This document shows positions 24,735-34,046 of a stretch of DNA of 64,000 bases, piece by piece (position 1 is the stretch's first letter; every line of letters begins with the position of its first letter). The notes under the pieces are model-generated. The model did not search any database and was not told the origin of the DNA. It saw only the letters and a program-made list of their open reading frames with translations. This stretch comes from Mycobacterium asiaticum (lineage in GTDB: Bacteria; Actinomycetota; Actinomycetes; Mycobacteriales; Mycobacteriaceae), in contig NZ_LZMH01000051.1 of assembly GCF_001673635.1 (NCBI RefSeq), positions 62,001 to 126,000 on the forward strand. Direction: 5' to 3'. Made by a program: the position numbers and the translations under genes.

Positions 24735-24785
24735 CGCGCGGAAGAGGAAGGCGCGCGGAAGAGGAAGGCGCGCGGAAGAGGAAGG
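24735..24785. repeat. Tandem repeat, three perfect 17-bp copies
   Basis: The unit CGCGCGGAAGAGGAAGG occurs three times without change, at 24735-24751, 24752-24768 and 24769-24785. A partial copy (CGCGCGGAAG) begins at 24699. It lies between the amiA1 stop and the DUF559 gene. Perfect copies suggest recent slippage, like MIRU-VNTR loci used for typing. There are no spacers, so it is not a CRISPR. Confidence 0.85.
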
Positions 24786-24825
24786 GCACAAGGGCAGCCC
24801 GCCGGCCCGACGCCCGGCACAAGAC

Positions 24826-25995
24826 TCAGAAGGCGCCGGACTGCTCGATGATGTTCACCATCACCCGCACCCCGATGGCCAACGCGCGCTCGTCGAGGTC
24901 GAACGTCGGCTGATGCAGGTCAAGCTGCGGGCCCTCCCCGGACCACACGCCCAGCCTTGCCATCGCGCCAGGGATCTCTTCGAGGTACCAGGAGAAGTCC
25001 TCACCGCCGCCGGACTGGCGGGTGTCGGCCAGCACGTCAGGCCCGACGGCTTCGATGGCGTGGGTGAGGATCCGCGTCGAGACATCCTCGTTGACCACCG
25101 GCGGCACGCCGCGCCGGTATTGCAGCGTGTGCTCGATCGCCAGCGGCGACAACAACCCGGCGACGGCCTCGCGGATGATCCCCTCCAGGTCGATCCAGGT
25201 CTGCCGGCTGGCCGTGCGCACGGTCCCGGCCAGCACCCCGCTCTGCGGAATCGCGTTGGGCGCCACCCCCGCATTGACCGCCCCCCACACCAGCACGGTG
25301 CTGTTGCGCGGGTCGATGCGACGTGACAACACCCCGGGCAGGCCGGTGATCACCGTGCCCAGCCCGTAGACCAGGTCGGCCGTCAGATGCGGGCGTGAAG
25401 TATGACCACCCGGCGAGTACAGGGTGATCTCCAGCTGGTCCGCCGCGGACGTGATGGGTCCCAGCCGCACCGCCACCTTGCCCACCTCGAGCCGGGGATC
25501 GCAGTGCAACGCGAAGATGCGCGACACCCCGGTCAGCGCGCCGGCCGCGATCGCGTCTATCGCGCCACCGGGCATCAGCTCCTCGGCGGCCTGGAAGATC
25601 AGCCGCACCCCCACCGGCAGCTCGGGCACCGACGCCAGCGCCAACGCCGTCCCGAGCAGGATTGCGGTGTGCGCGTCATGACCGCAGGCGTGGGCGATGT
25701 TCGGCATCGTCGAGGCGTACGGCGCGCCGGTCAGCTCGGCCATCGGCAACGCGTCCATGTCGGCCCGCAGCGCGATCCTGGGCTGATGCTCGGGTCCGAA
25801 GTCGCAGGTCAATCCCGTCCCGCCGGGCAGCACCTTGGGGTTGAGCCCGGCGTCGCCCAACCGCTCGGCGACGAACTGGGTGGTCGCGAACTCCTGCCGG
25901 CCCAGCTCGGGGTAGCGGTGGATGTGTCGACGCCACGCCACCAGGTCCTCGTAGTGGGCGGCCAGCCAGGATTCGGCGCTGTCGACCAGACTCAT
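24826..25995 (-). CDS. amiA1: M20-family amidohydrolase AmiA1
   Basis: A 389-residue zinc-dependent amidohydrolase of the N-acyl-amino-acid/IAA-amino-acid hydrolase group (peptidase family M20D). It shows H-R-Y-P-E-L-G-R-Q-E-F, A-D-M-D-A-L-P and the metal-binding H-A-C-G-H-D-A-H. It cleaves N-acyl amide bonds in the cytoplasm; the substrate is undefined. It is encoded downstream of paralogue amiB1 with a four-base ATGA overlap, so the two are co-translated. Length equals that remembered for Mtb AmiA1. Confidence 0.93.
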   Translation of the reverse strand: MSLVDSAESWLAAHYEDLVAWRRHIHRYPELGRQEFATTQFVAERLGDAGLNPKVLPGGTGLTCDFGPEHQPRIALRADMDALPMAELTGAPYASTMPNIAHACGHDAHTAILLGTALALASVPELPVGVRLIFQAAEELMPGGAIDAIAAGALTGVSRIFALHCDPRLEVGKVAVRLGPITSAADQLEITLYSPGGHTSRPHLTADLVYGLGTVITGLPGVLSRRIDPRNSTVLVWGAVNAGVAPNAIPQSGVLAGTVRTASRQTWIDLEGIIREAVAGLLSPLAIEHTLQYRRGVPPVVNEDVSTRILTHAIEAVGPDVLADTRQSGGGEDFSWYLEEIPGAMARLGVWSGEGPQLDLHQPTFDLDERALAIGVRVMVNIIEQSGAF

Positions 25996-27173
25996 GAAGC
26001 CGCCCTACGCTGCTGCGCCGTCAGCACCCGTTCCCGCTGGGCGGGGTCCTCGGCGAGCGCGACGACCGCGCGCGCCAGCATGATAGCCCCGTCGACCACC
26101 GCCAGGTCAGCGCTGGGTCCGGCCGCGGCGGCGGCGAAGGCCCGCTGATGCACCGTCGCGCCCCCCGCGTCGACACCGATGATCGGATGGATCCCCGGCA
26201 GCACGTGCGTCACATTGCCCATGTCGGTGCTGCCCAGCGGCAGCCCCGCCTCGATTTCGGCGGGCACCGGCTGGCGTCCCAGCCTGCGCATCTCCGCGCG
26301 GCACGCGTCGGCCAGCCATCGGTCGGGCCGCAGTTCGGCATACGCCGGGCCGGCCTCCTCGATCTCGTATTCGCAGCCCGCCGCCAGCGCGCCGGCCGCG
26401 AAGCAGGCGTACATCCTGCCCTCGAGTTCACGCAGTGAATCGGACTCCACCGCCCGCATCGCATATTTCAGTGCGGTCTGCCCCGGGATCACGTTGACCG
26501 CCTGCCCGCCGTCGGTGACGACCCCATGGGTCATCTGTCCGGGCGCCAACTGCTGGCGCAACAGGCCGATGGCCACCTGCGCGACGGTGACCGCGTCGGC
26601 GGCGTTGACCCCAAGGTGCGGCGCGACGGCCGCGTGCGACTCCTTGCCGCGGTAGTGCACGGTCACCTCGGACAGCGCCAACGAGCGCGCGCCGGCGATG
26701 TCGGACGGGCCCGGGTGCACCATCACGGCCACCGCGACGTCGTCGAACGCCCCGGCACGCAGCATCAACTCCTTGCCACCACCGGACTCCTCAGCCGGCG
26801 TGCCCAGCAGCGCGACCGTCAGGCCGAGGTCGTCGGCCACCTCGGCCAGCGCCAGCGCGGTCCCCACCGCCGAAGCCGCAATGATGTTGTGCCCGCAGGC
26901 GTGCCCGATCTCGGGCAGCGCGTCGTACTCGGCGCACACCCCCACCACCAGCGGACCGCTGCCGAAGTTCGCCCGAAACGCCGTGTCCAGGCCCGCAACT
27001 GGGTTCATCTCGAAGCCGCGTTCGGCGGCTAGTGCCTTGGCCTTCGCGCAGCTGCGGTGTTCGTCGAATGCCAACTCGGGCTCGGCGTGGATCGCGTGCG
27101 ACAACGCGACCAGATCATTGCCCCGGCGCCGCACCGTCGCCTCGACAGTGTCGGGTGCGCTGAGTGCGGGCAT
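25992..27173 (-). CDS. amiB1: M20-family amidohydrolase AmiB1
   Basis: A 393-residue paralogue of AmiA1. It retains [16 protein letters not shown] and H-A-C-G-H-N-I, with Asn after the second zinc ligand rather than Asp as in AmiA1, and [11 protein letters not shown] with the catalytic Glu pair. It resembles p-aminobenzoyl-glutamate hydrolase-like proteins. The substrate is not known. It is first gene of amiB1-amiA1, divergent from deoD with about 50 bases between starts, so their promoters must be close or overlapping. Confidence 0.92.
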   Translation of the reverse strand: MPALSAPDTVEATVRRRGNDLVALSHAIHAEPELAFDEHRSCAKAKALAAERGFEMNPVAGLDTAFRANFGSGPLVVGVCAEYDALPEIGHACGHNIIAASAVGTALALAEVADDLGLTVALLGTPAEESGGGKELMLRAGAFDDVAVAVMVHPGPSDIAGARSLALSEVTVHYRGKESHAAVAPHLGVNAADAVTVAQVAIGLLRQQLAPGQMTHGVVTDGGQAVNVIPGQTALKYAMRAVESDSLRELEGRMYACFAAGALAAGCEYEIEEAGPAYAELRPDRWLADACRAEMRRLGRQPVPAEIEAGLPLGSTDMGNVTHVLPGIHPIIGVDAGGATVHQRAFAAAAAGPSADLAVVDGAIMLARAVVALAEDPAQRERVLTAQQRRAAS

Positions 27174-27212
27174 TCTCGCAGTATCTCATCGCCGGACCAC
27201 CTACCTGGCCAG

Positions 27213-27218
27213 TAGTCT
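27213..27218 (+). promoter_or_regulatory. -10 box for leaderless deoD
   Basis: TAGTCT (TANNNT) ends eight bases before GTG 27227. No ribosome-binding site precedes the start. Confidence 0.45.
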
Positions 27219-27226
27219 CGCCCAGT

Positions 27227-28033
27227 GTGACCAGCCTGACCTCCGAGCCGGATGATCTTGCGTCCCAAGCCGCCGAGGTCATCGGTGAGCGCACCGGCAT
27301 CGACGGGCACGACGTCGCCGTCGTGCTCGGTTCGGGGTGGTCGCCCGCCATTGCGGCGCTGGGCACCCCCATCGCGGTGCTGCCGCAGGCGGACGTCCCC
27401 GGATTCGCGCCGCCGCGGGCCGCGGGTCACGTCGGCGAGCTGCTATCGGTCCCGGTCGGCGGGCACCGGGTGCTGGTCCTGGCCGGCCGCATCCATCCGT
27501 ACGAGGGGCATGACCTGCGGCACGTTGTGCACCCGGTCCGGACGGCGTGCGCGGCGGGGGCGCGGATCGTCGTGCTCACCAACGCGGCCGGCGGCCTGCG
27601 ACCGGACATGCAGGTCGGCCAGCCCGTCCTGATCAGCGACCACCTGAACCTGACGGCACGGTCACCGTTGGTGGGCGCGCAATTCGTCGATCTGACCGAC
27701 GCGTACGCGCCGCGGTTGCGGGCGCTGGCCCGCGAAAGCGATCCCGAGCTGGCCGAGGGCGTCTACGCCGGGCTGCCGGGGCCGCACTACGAGACGCCCG
27801 CCGAGATCCGCATGCTGCGGATCCTCGGTGCCGACCTGGTGGGGATGTCGACAGTGCACGAGACGATCGCCGCGCGGGCGGCGGGCGCCGAAGTGCTGGG
27901 CATATCGCTGGTGACGAACCTCGCGGCCGGCATCACCGGCGAGCCGCTCAGCCACGCCGAGGTGCTGGCCGCCGGGGCCGCGTCCGCCCAGCGAATGGGG
28001 TCGCTGCTGGCCGACGTGATAGCCCGGTTCTAG
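27227..28033 (+). CDS. deoD: Purine nucleoside phosphorylase
   Basis: A 268-residue trimeric-type PNP, the same length as in Mtb. It shows V-V-L-G-S-G-W at the phosphate site, [17 protein letters not shown] and the base-binding [15 protein letters not shown]. It splits inosine and guanosine nucleosides with phosphate for salvage. GTG 27227 is chosen over upstream frame extensions because a -10 box sits eight bases before it. Its TAG shares one base with the GTG start of pmmB, so deoD and pmmB are coupled. Confidence 0.95.
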   Translation: MTSLTSEPDDLASQAAEVIGERTGIDGHDVAVVLGSGWSPAIAALGTPIAVLPQADVPGFAPPRAAGHVGELLSVPVGGHRVLVLAGRIHPYEGHDLRHVVHPVRTACAAGARIVVLTNAAGGLRPDMQVGQPVLISDHLNLTARSPLVGAQFVDLTDAYAPRLRALARESDPELAEGVYAGLPGPHYETPAEIRMLRILGADLVGMSTVHETIAARAAGAEVLGISLVTNLAAGITGEPLSHAEVLAAGAASAQRMGSLLADVIARF

Positions 28034-29592
28034 TGACGCCCGAGGAGTGGATCGTCCACGACCCCGACCCGCGGACGGCCGCCGAACTGGCCGCGCTGGG
28101 TCCCGACGAACTGGCCGCCCGGTTCGCCCGCCCGCTCACCTTCGGTACCGCCGGCCTGCGCGGGCCGGTGCGGGGCGGCCCGGACGCGATGAACGTTGCG
28201 GTGGTGCTGCGCGCGACCTGGGCGCTGACGCAGGTCGTCGACGGGCCCGCCACGGTGGTGGTGGGCCGCGACGCCCGGCACGGCTCGGCAAAGTTCGCCA
28301 CGGCAGCCGCTGAAGTACTTGCGGCGCAGGGGTTTTCGCTGATTCTATTTGGCGACCCGGTGCCCACTCCGGTTGTTGCGTTCGCGGTGCGCCAGCTCGG
28401 CGCCGCCGCGGGAATACAGATCACCGCCTCGCACAATCCGGCTGCCGACAACGGGTACAAGGTCTACCTGGACGGCGGGATGCAGATCGTGTCCCCCACC
28501 GACCGGCGCATCGAAGCCGCGATGGCCGCGGCTCCCCCGGCCGACGAAATTCCGCGCCAACCCGTGCGGCCCTCCGATACCGACCTGATCGAGCGCTACC
28601 TGCAGCGCGTGGCAAGCATCCGCCGCGGCAGCGGCGCGGTGCGGGTGGCCCTGACGCCGATGCACGGGGTTGGTGGCGCGCTAGCCGTCGAGGCGCTGCG
28701 GCGGGCCGGCTTCGAAGACGTGCACACCGTGCCCGCCCAATTCGCACCCGCCCCCGACTTCCCCACGGTCGCGTTCCCCAACCCCGAGGAGCCCGGCGCC
28801 ACCGACGCGCTGCTCACACTGGCCGCCGACGTCGGAGCCGACGTGGCGATCGCGCTGGACCCCGACGCCGACCGATGCGCGCTCGGGGTTCCCGACCGAA
28901 CCGGCTGGCGCATGCTCTCCGGCGACGAAACCGGTTGGCTACTAGGCGATTACATTCTTTCTCAGTCCGCGGCGGGGCCGAGGACGGTGGCCAGCACGGT
29001 GGTGTCCTCGCGCATGCTCGCCGCCATCGCCAAACACCACGGCGCCACCCACGTCGAGACGCTGACCGGTTTCAAGTGGTTGGCCCGCGCCGACGCGGAC
29101 CGACCCGGCACGTTGGTCTACGCCTACGAGGAGGCGATCGGTCACTGCGTCGACCCGCCCGCCGTGCGCGACAAGGACGGCATCAGCGCCGCGGTGTTGT
29201 GCTGCGATCTGGTGGCCGCACTGCGGGGCCGCCCGGTGTCCGACGTGTTGGACGACCTGGCCCGGCGTCACGGCGTGCACGAGGCCGCCGCGGCGCCACG
29301 CCGGGTCGCCGATACCGACCAGGCCGCCGCGCTGATGCGCAGGCTTCGCGATGCCCCGCCGGACCGGCTGGCCGGCTTCGCCATCACCGTCACCGACATC
29401 ACCGACGCGCTGATCTTCACCGGCGGTGACGACGACACGTCGGTGCGGGTGGTGGTGCGGCCGTCGGGCACCGAACCAAAGCTGAAGTGTTACACCGAGG
29501 TTCGCTGCGCACCAACCCCGGACCTGGAGCTGGCGCGGCAGCGCGCCCGCGCCCGGCGCGACGAACTCGTCGCGGCGATCAACCGGTGGTGA
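28033..29592 (+). CDS. pmmB: Phosphomannomutase/phosphopentomutase-type enzyme PmmB
   Basis: A 519-residue alpha-D-phosphohexomutase. The catalytic serine loop T-A-S-H-N-P has Ser133, the metal loop reads D-P-D-A-D-R, and a C-terminal R-P-S-G-T-E-P-K binds phosphate. Its start overlaps the deoD stop (TAGTG). Coupling to a nucleoside phosphorylase makes ribose-1-phosphate to ribose-5-phosphate conversion plausible besides the annotated mannose role; this is inference. It ends one base before convergent upp. Confidence 0.93.
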   Translation: MTPEEWIVHDPDPRTAAELAALGPDELAARFARPLTFGTAGLRGPVRGGPDAMNVAVVLRATWALTQVVDGPATVVVGRDARHGSAKFATAAAEVLAAQGFSLILFGDPVPTPVVAFAVRQLGAAAGIQITASHNPAADNGYKVYLDGGMQIVSPTDRRIEAAMAAAPPADEIPRQPVRPSDTDLIERYLQRVASIRRGSGAVRVALTPMHGVGGALAVEALRRAGFEDVHTVPAQFAPAPDFPTVAFPNPEEPGATDALLTLAADVGADVAIALDPDADRCALGVPDRTGWRMLSGDETGWLLGDYILSQSAAGPRTVASTVVSSRMLAAIAKHHGATHVETLTGFKWLARADADRPGTLVYAYEEAIGHCVDPPAVRDKDGISAAVLCCDLVAALRGRPVSDVLDDLARRHGVHEAAAAPRRVADTDQAAALMRRLRDAPPDRLAGFAITVTDITDALIFTGGDDDTSVRVVVRPSGTEPKLKCYTEVRCAPTPDLELARQRARARRDELVAAINRW

Positions 29593-29593
29593 C

Positions 29594-30217
29594 TCAGCGC
29601 GGCCCGAACTGACGGTCCCCGGCGTCACCGAGGCCCGGCACGATGTAGGCGATCTCGTTAAGCCCGTCGTCGACCGCCGCGGTGAACAATCGCGCGCTCG
29701 GGGCCACCTTCTCCACCGCCGCGATGCCTTCCGGCGCCGCCACCACGCACAGCATGGTGATGTCGGTGGCTCCGCGGTCCTGCAGCAGCCCGACGGTGTG
29801 GGTCATCGATCCGCCGGTGGCCAGCATCGGATCGAGGACCATGACCGGCAGGCCGTCGAGGTCGTCGGGCAACGACGCGAGATAGGGCACCGGCCGGGCG
29901 GTCTCCTCGTCGCGCGCCACGCCGACGAAGCCGACGTGCGCCTCGGGCAGCACGGCATGCGCCTCGTAGACCATGCCCAACCCGGCCCGCAGCACGGGCA
30001 CCAGCAGTGGCGGCTTGGCCAGCCGGGACCCCGTGGTCGGCGCGAGGGGCGTGCGGATTTCGACCGGTGCGCAGGGCGCGTCGCGGGTGGCCTCGTAGAC
30101 CAGCATCAGCGTCAGCTCCCGCAGCGCGGCCCGGAAGCCGGCGTTATCGGTGCGTTCGTCGCGCAGCGCGGTCAGCCGGGCCGCCGCCAACGGGTGGTCA
30201 ATGACGCGGACCTGCAC
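29594..30217 (-). CDS. upp: Uracil phosphoribosyltransferase
   Basis: A 207-residue type I phosphoribosyltransferase that makes UMP from uracil and PRPP. The PRPP loop is [14 protein letters not shown], and the C-terminal uracil-binding segment [15 protein letters not shown] is intact. The GTG start lies six bases after TAGGGT on the minus strand (30229-30224), so it is probably leaderless. It is encoded opposite deoD-pmmB in a nucleoside-salvage neighbourhood. Confidence 0.96.
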   Translation of the reverse strand: MQVRVIDHPLAAARLTALRDERTDNAGFRAALRELTLMLVYEATRDAPCAPVEIRTPLAPTTGSRLAKPPLLVPVLRAGLGMVYEAHAVLPEAHVGFVGVARDEETARPVPYLASLPDDLDGLPVMVLDPMLATGGSMTHTVGLLQDRGATDITMLCVVAAPEGIAAVEKVAPSARLFTAAVDDGLNEIAYIVPGLGDAGDRQFGPR

Positions 30218-30296
30218 GCAGCGACCCTATATAACAATCGGGTTCAGTCCTGCTGACTCGGGCATTTTGGTCCGTCCCCGGCGTTCGGCCCCCTCA

Positions 30297-30302
30297 TATA
30301 CT
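30297..30302 (+). promoter_or_regulatory. -10 box for leaderless sapM
   Basis: TATACT ends six bases before ATG 30309, and no ribosome-binding site is visible. It is one of the best -10 matches in the window. Confidence 0.55.
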
Positions 30303-30308
30303 CCCGAC

Positions 30309-31172
30309 ATGCGGGGCCTCCGACAGCACTTGACCTGGGTTTTTGTCGTCCTGGCGGCACTGGGCGCGACGGTCCTGCCCTGCCACCGGGTGGCGCTGGC
30401 CGCGGCGACCCTGCCCAGCTACGCCCACGTGGTGATCGTGGTCGAGGAGAACCGGTCGCAGGCCAACATCATCGGCAACAAGCAGGCGCCGTTCATCAAC
30501 GCGCTGGCCGCGGGCGGCGCGATGATGGCGCAGTCGTTCGCCGAGACCCATCCCAGCGAGCCGAACTACCTCGCGCTGTTCGCCGGGAGCACCTTCGGCG
30601 TCACGAAGGACAGCTGCCCGGTGAACGCCGGCGCCGCTCCCAACCTGGCTTCGGAACTGCTGGCCTCGGGCCGCACCTTCGCCGGGTTCTCCGAGGACCT
30701 GCCGGCGGTGGGTTCGACGGTGTGCAGCGCGGGCAAATACGGCCGCAAGCACGTGCCGTGGGTCAACTTCACCAATGTCCCGCCGACGGTGTCGGTGCCG
30801 TTCTCCATGTTCCCGGCGCCCGGCAACTACGCGAGCCTGCCGACGGTGTCGTTCGTGATCCCCAACAACGACAACAACATGCACGACGGGTCCATCGCCC
30901 AGGGCGACGCCTGGTTGAACCGGCAGATGACGCCGTACGCCAACTGGGCGAAGGCCAACAACAGCCTGCTGATCGTGACCTGGGACGAGGACGACGGCGG
31001 GCCCCGCAACCAGATCCCGACGGTGTTCTACGGGGCGCACGTGGCGCCGGGCACCTACAACGACACGATCAACCACTACAACGTGCTTGCCACGCTCGAG
31101 GAGATGTACGGGCTCCCGAAAACCGGCTACGCGGCAAACGCTCCTGCCATCACGAGTATTTGGGGCGGATAA
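30309..31172 (+). CDS. sapM: Secreted acid phosphatase SapM
   Basis: A 287-residue exported phosphatase. A signal peptide (residues about 1-32, cleavage near A-L-A) precedes A-H-V-V-I-V-V-E-E-N-R-S, where Glu-Asn hold the metal site. H-P-S-E-P-N-Y, N-D-N-N-M-H-D-G and W-D-E-D-D-G follow, typical of the phosphoesterase/AcpA superfamily. In Mtb SapM dephosphorylates phosphatidylinositol 3-phosphate and blocks phagosome maturation. Conservation is high, so the same chemistry is expected. ATG 30309 is chosen as it follows a -10 box and begins the signal peptide. Confidence 0.94.
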   Translation: MRGLRQHLTWVFVVLAALGATVLPCHRVALAAATLPSYAHVVIVVEENRSQANIIGNKQAPFINALAAGGAMMAQSFAETHPSEPNYLALFAGSTFGVTKDSCPVNAGAAPNLASELLASGRTFAGFSEDLPAVGSTVCSAGKYGRKHVPWVNFTNVPPTVSVPFSMFPAPGNYASLPTVSFVIPNNDNNMHDGSIAQGDAWLNRQMTPYANWAKANNSLLIVTWDEDDGGPRNQIPTVFYGAHVAPGTYNDTINHYNVLATLEEMYGLPKTGYAANAPAITSIWGG

Positions 31173-31192
31173 GCGCCAACGGGCCGGGTCGC

Positions 31193-31198
31193 TATTGT
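31193..31198 (+). promoter_or_regulatory. -10 box of a leaderless gene
   Basis: TATTGT ends seven bases before ATG 31206, which lacks a Shine-Dalgarno sequence. Confidence 0.45.
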
Positions 31199-31205
31199 GT
31201 GCCGC

Positions 31206-32534
31206 ATGGCTGCTGACCTCGTGCCGATCCGCCTGAGCCTGTCCGAAGGTGACCGCTACACACTGTGGGCGCCCCGCTGGCGTGACTCCGGGGACGAGTG
31301 GGAAGCGTTCCTGGGCAACGACGATGACCTGTACGTTTTCGAGAGCGTCGCCGACCTGGTGGCGTTCGTGCGCGGCGGCAGCGAGAACGATCTGGTCGAC
31401 CACCCGGCCTGGAAGGAAGTTACCGAGGCGCACGCGCACAAGCTGAACCCGGCCGAGGACAAGCAGTTCGATCTGGTTGCGGTCGAGGAGCTGGTGGCCG
31501 AAAAGCCGACCGAGGAGTCGGTGAACGCGTTGGCCGCGACGCTGGCGATCGTGTCGTCCATCGGCTCGGTGTGCGAGCTGCCGCCGATATCGAAGTTTTT
31601 CAACGGCAATCCCCTGCTGGGTACCGTTTCGGGGGGCATCGACCATTTCAGCGGCAAAGCGGGCCAGAAGCGCTGGAATGCGATCGCCGAGATCATCGCG
31701 CGCAGCTGGGACGACGTGCTCGAGGCCGTCGACGAGATCGCCACGATCCCCGAGGTCGACGACAAGCTGGCCGAAAAAGCCGCCGAGGAACTCGAGGAGG
31801 AAATCGAGGCAGAGGAGGCCGCGGCCGAGGTCGAAGAGACCGACGAGGACGCCGGTGAGTCTGGAGCGTCGGACGAATCGGACGAAGCCGACGAGTCCGA
31901 TGCCGCCGAGGACGAATCCGACGACGAAACCGACGACGAATCCGAGGATGACCGCGCCGAGGGTGACACCGTCGTGCTGGGTAGCGACGAGGACTTCTGG
32001 CTGCAGGTGGGCATCGACCCGATCAGAATCATGACGGGTTCGGGCACCTTCTACACGCTGCGTTGCTATCTGGACGACCGGCCCATCTTCCTGGGTCGCA
32101 ACGGCCGGATCAGCGTGTTCACCTCGGAGCGGGCGCTGGCCCGCTACCTGGCCGACGAGCACGACCACGACCTGTCCGACCTGGCCACGTACGACGACAT
32201 CCGTACCGCCGCCACCGACGGTTCCCTCAACGTCGACATCACCGACGAGAACGTCTACGTGCTCAGCGGACTGGCCGATGATTTCGCCGACGGGCCAGAG
32301 GCGGTCGACCGCGAGCAACTCGAGCTAGCGGTCGAACTGCTGCGCGACATCGGCGACTACTCCGAGGAGACCACCGTCGACAAGGCGCTGGACCCGGGTA
32401 AGCCGCTGGGCAAGCTGATCGCATACGTGCTGGAGCCCGACTCGGCGAGTAAGCCCGCCGGGCCGTATGCGTCGGCGGTGCGGGCGTGGGAGAAGCTCGA
32501 AGCGTTCGTGGACGGGCGGCTGCGCCGGGAGTAG
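31206..32534 (+). CDS. Conserved mycobacterial protein with acidic linker (Rv3311 type)
   Basis: A 442-residue cytoplasmic protein not belonging to a family I can name. Two similar domains, each with a W-x-P/Y-x-L and F-x-S-x-x-A/L-V/A pattern (residues about 5-190 and 255-440), flank a strongly acidic, low-complexity linker (about 195-260, rich in E, D and S). The halves share phrases such as Y-V-F-E-S-V-A-D-L-V-A-F and I-S-V-F-T-S-E-R-A-L-A-R-Y-L, suggesting an internal duplication. The function is unknown. It follows sapM by 33 bases but has its own leaderless promoter. Confidence 0.85.
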   Translation: MAADLVPIRLSLSEGDRYTLWAPRWRDSGDEWEAFLGNDDDLYVFESVADLVAFVRGGSENDLVDHPAWKEVTEAHAHKLNPAEDKQFDLVAVEELVAEKPTEESVNALAATLAIVSSIGSVCELPPISKFFNGNPLLGTVSGGIDHFSGKAGQKRWNAIAEIIARSWDDVLEAVDEIATIPEVDDKLAEKAAEELEEEIEAEEAAAEVEETDEDAGESGASDESDEADESDAAEDESDDETDDESEDDRAEGDTVVLGSDEDFWLQVGIDPIRIMTGSGTFYTLRCYLDDRPIFLGRNGRISVFTSERALARYLADEHDHDLSDLATYDDIRTAATDGSLNVDITDENVYVLSGLADDFADGPEAVDREQLELAVELLRDIGDYSEETTVDKALDPGKPLGKLIAYVLEPDSASKPAGPYASAVRAWEKLEAFVDGRLRRE

Positions 32535-32653
32535 CGCTGGGCCGGGGTTGCTGCCGCCCGAGCGCTACCGAAGTCTCGGGCAGAAGTCGGTCGCGCCACA
32601 GCTGAGTAGCGGTCCGCGGCGCCGCTTGCCGTCCTTGAGTCGGCGGTGATTCC

Positions 32654-33121
32654 ATGATCGTCATGTCCGCGGTAGTGGCCGTGCCAGCGCTGATCGCCGC
32701 CGCCGCCGACAAATTGGCGGCCATCGATTCGACGCTTATCGGGGCCGCCCCAATCCAAGCCGTCGCGCCCGCGGCAGCCGACGAGGTGTCCCAGAGCATC
32801 GCGCACCTGTTCTCGCAACACGCGCAGGACTACCAAAAGGTCGCCGGCCAGGCGGCCGCTTACAGCCAGCAGTTCGTGCAGCACTTGAGCGCGGCCGCGC
32901 GCGCGTATGCCGGCGCCGACGCTGCCAACGCATCGGTGTTAGGGACGGCCGCCGTCGGCCTCCCGTCGTTCGATTCCTTGGTGGATACCGTCACGACGCT
33001 GTTCTTCCAGGTTGCCGCGGCGGCGTATTACCTGCTGTTCCCGATTCTGCTGCCGCCCATTTTTCTCGCGCTGGCTCTTTGGCTGCCGCTGGCGTTCTTG
33101 GGTTCGATCTTTCCGGTCTAG
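32654..33121 (+). CDS. PE-family protein with hydrophobic C-terminal tail
   Basis: A 155-residue protein. Residues 4-97 match the PE domain (S-A-V-V-A-V-P-A-L-I-A-A-A-A-D-K-L-A-A-I-D-S-T-L, A-A-D-E-V-S-Q-S-I-A-H-L-F), but the diagnostic P-E is P-A. The ESX export motif Y-x3-D is Y85...D89. The last 50 residues are two hydrophobic spans (F-F-Q-V-A-A-A-A-Y-Y-L-L-F-P-I and I-F-L-A-L-A-L-W-L-P-L-A-F-L). ATG 32654 follows GGTGAT; ATG 32663 is possible. It lies near the second PE gene at 34707, with a hydrolase and an ASCH-like gene between. Confidence 0.8.
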   Translation: MIVMSAVVAVPALIAAAADKLAAIDSTLIGAAPIQAVAPAAADEVSQSIAHLFSQHAQDYQKVAGQAAAYSQQFVQHLSAAARAYAGADAANASVLGTAAVGLPSFDSLVDTVTTLFFQVAAAAYYLLFPILLPPIFLALALWLPLAFLGSIFPV

Positions 33122-33152
33122 GAACAGCCTTCCCCCTTGGCATTCGCTGGGC

Positions 33153-34046
33153 TCACCCGTCCACTTCGGCAGCGCAGGCAGCCAGAATTGCGTCCCAGTC
33201 CTCGATGTTGAAATGCCCCTTGCCGGTGGCCCAATGCAAGTCCACTCCGGGAATCGCGCGCTCGAGGTATTCGCCCATCGCCCGCGGGATGAAAGAGTCG
33301 CGATCGCCCTGCCAGATATGCGTGGGCACCGCCACGTCGCCGACGTCGAAGCCCCACGGCCGGTAGTCGAGGAACGATTCGTACGCCGCCCCGCGACCAC
33401 CCTGCCGGAACGCCTCGAGTTGCATCGCGCGGAAGTGCATCGAGAAGCGCTCGTCACGCATGTGCTCCTGGTCGACGTCGGGCAGGGAGGCCGTCACCAA
33501 CCGGCAGAACAAGTCGGGCAGATACCGGGCGCACCAACCGAGCGGTGCGAAGGCGGCATCGAACGTCCAATGGCCGCTGCGGGCCAGCCGCGTGTAGAGG
33601 GCGTCAGCCTTATTGAGGTCGCGCACGATCTCCGGGGTGGCCAGCGGGCCCCACGGCCCGAGCGCGCCGACGAACCGCAGCCGGGCGGGTGGGATGAACG
33701 CCCCGCAGGCAAACAGATGCGGTCCGGCGCCCGAGTGACCGACGACGCCGAACTCGTCCAGGCCGAGCCCGTCGGCCAGGGCGCACACATCGGCCGGCCA
33801 ATCCCGGAATCTGCGGCCCCGCTGAAACGTCGAGCGGCCGTAGCCCGGTCGATCGACCGCGATCAGCCGGAAACCCTGGCGTTTGCCGGCGCCGTCGGCG
33901 AAGGCGCATTCCAGCCGTGAGCTCGGCGTGCCGTGAAAGTAAAACGCGGGGTAGCCGGCGGGATCACCGCATTCCTGGTAGGCCAGCGCACGGCCGTCGG
34001 GCAGCCGGAACGCCGCCGAGTCGGTGCGGACGCGCTCGGGCAGCAT
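33153..34046 (-). CDS. Alpha/beta-fold hydrolase (Rv3312c type)
   Basis: A 297-residue alpha/beta hydrolase: Y-F-H-G-T-P oxyanion region near residue 35, nucleophile elbow G-H-S-G-A-G near 103, and Q-G-D-R-D and G-K-G-H-F carrying the acid and histidine of the triad. A substrate cannot be predicted. ATG 34046 shares a base with the TAA stop of the ASCH-like gene upstream (TAATG), so the two are coupled. It converges on the PE gene ending at 33121. Confidence 0.88.
   Translation of the reverse strand: MLPERVRTDSAAFRLPDGRALAYQECGDPAGYPAFYFHGTPSSRLECAFADGAGKRQGFRLIAVDRPGYGRSTFQRGRRFRDWPADVCALADGLGLDEFGVVGHSGAGPHLFACGAFIPPARLRFVGALGPWGPLATPEIVRDLNKADALYTRLARSGHWTFDAAFAPLGWCARYLPDLFCRLVTASLPDVDQEHMRDERFSMHFRAMQLEAFRQGGRGAAYESFLDYRPWGFDVGDVAVPTHIWQGDRDSFIPRAMGEYLERAIPGVDLHWATGKGHFNIEDWDAILAACAAEVDG

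Noticed and set aside
24735-24785. Possible CRISPR array
   Set aside because: The 17-bp copies are head-to-tail with no spacers; no cas genes nearby.
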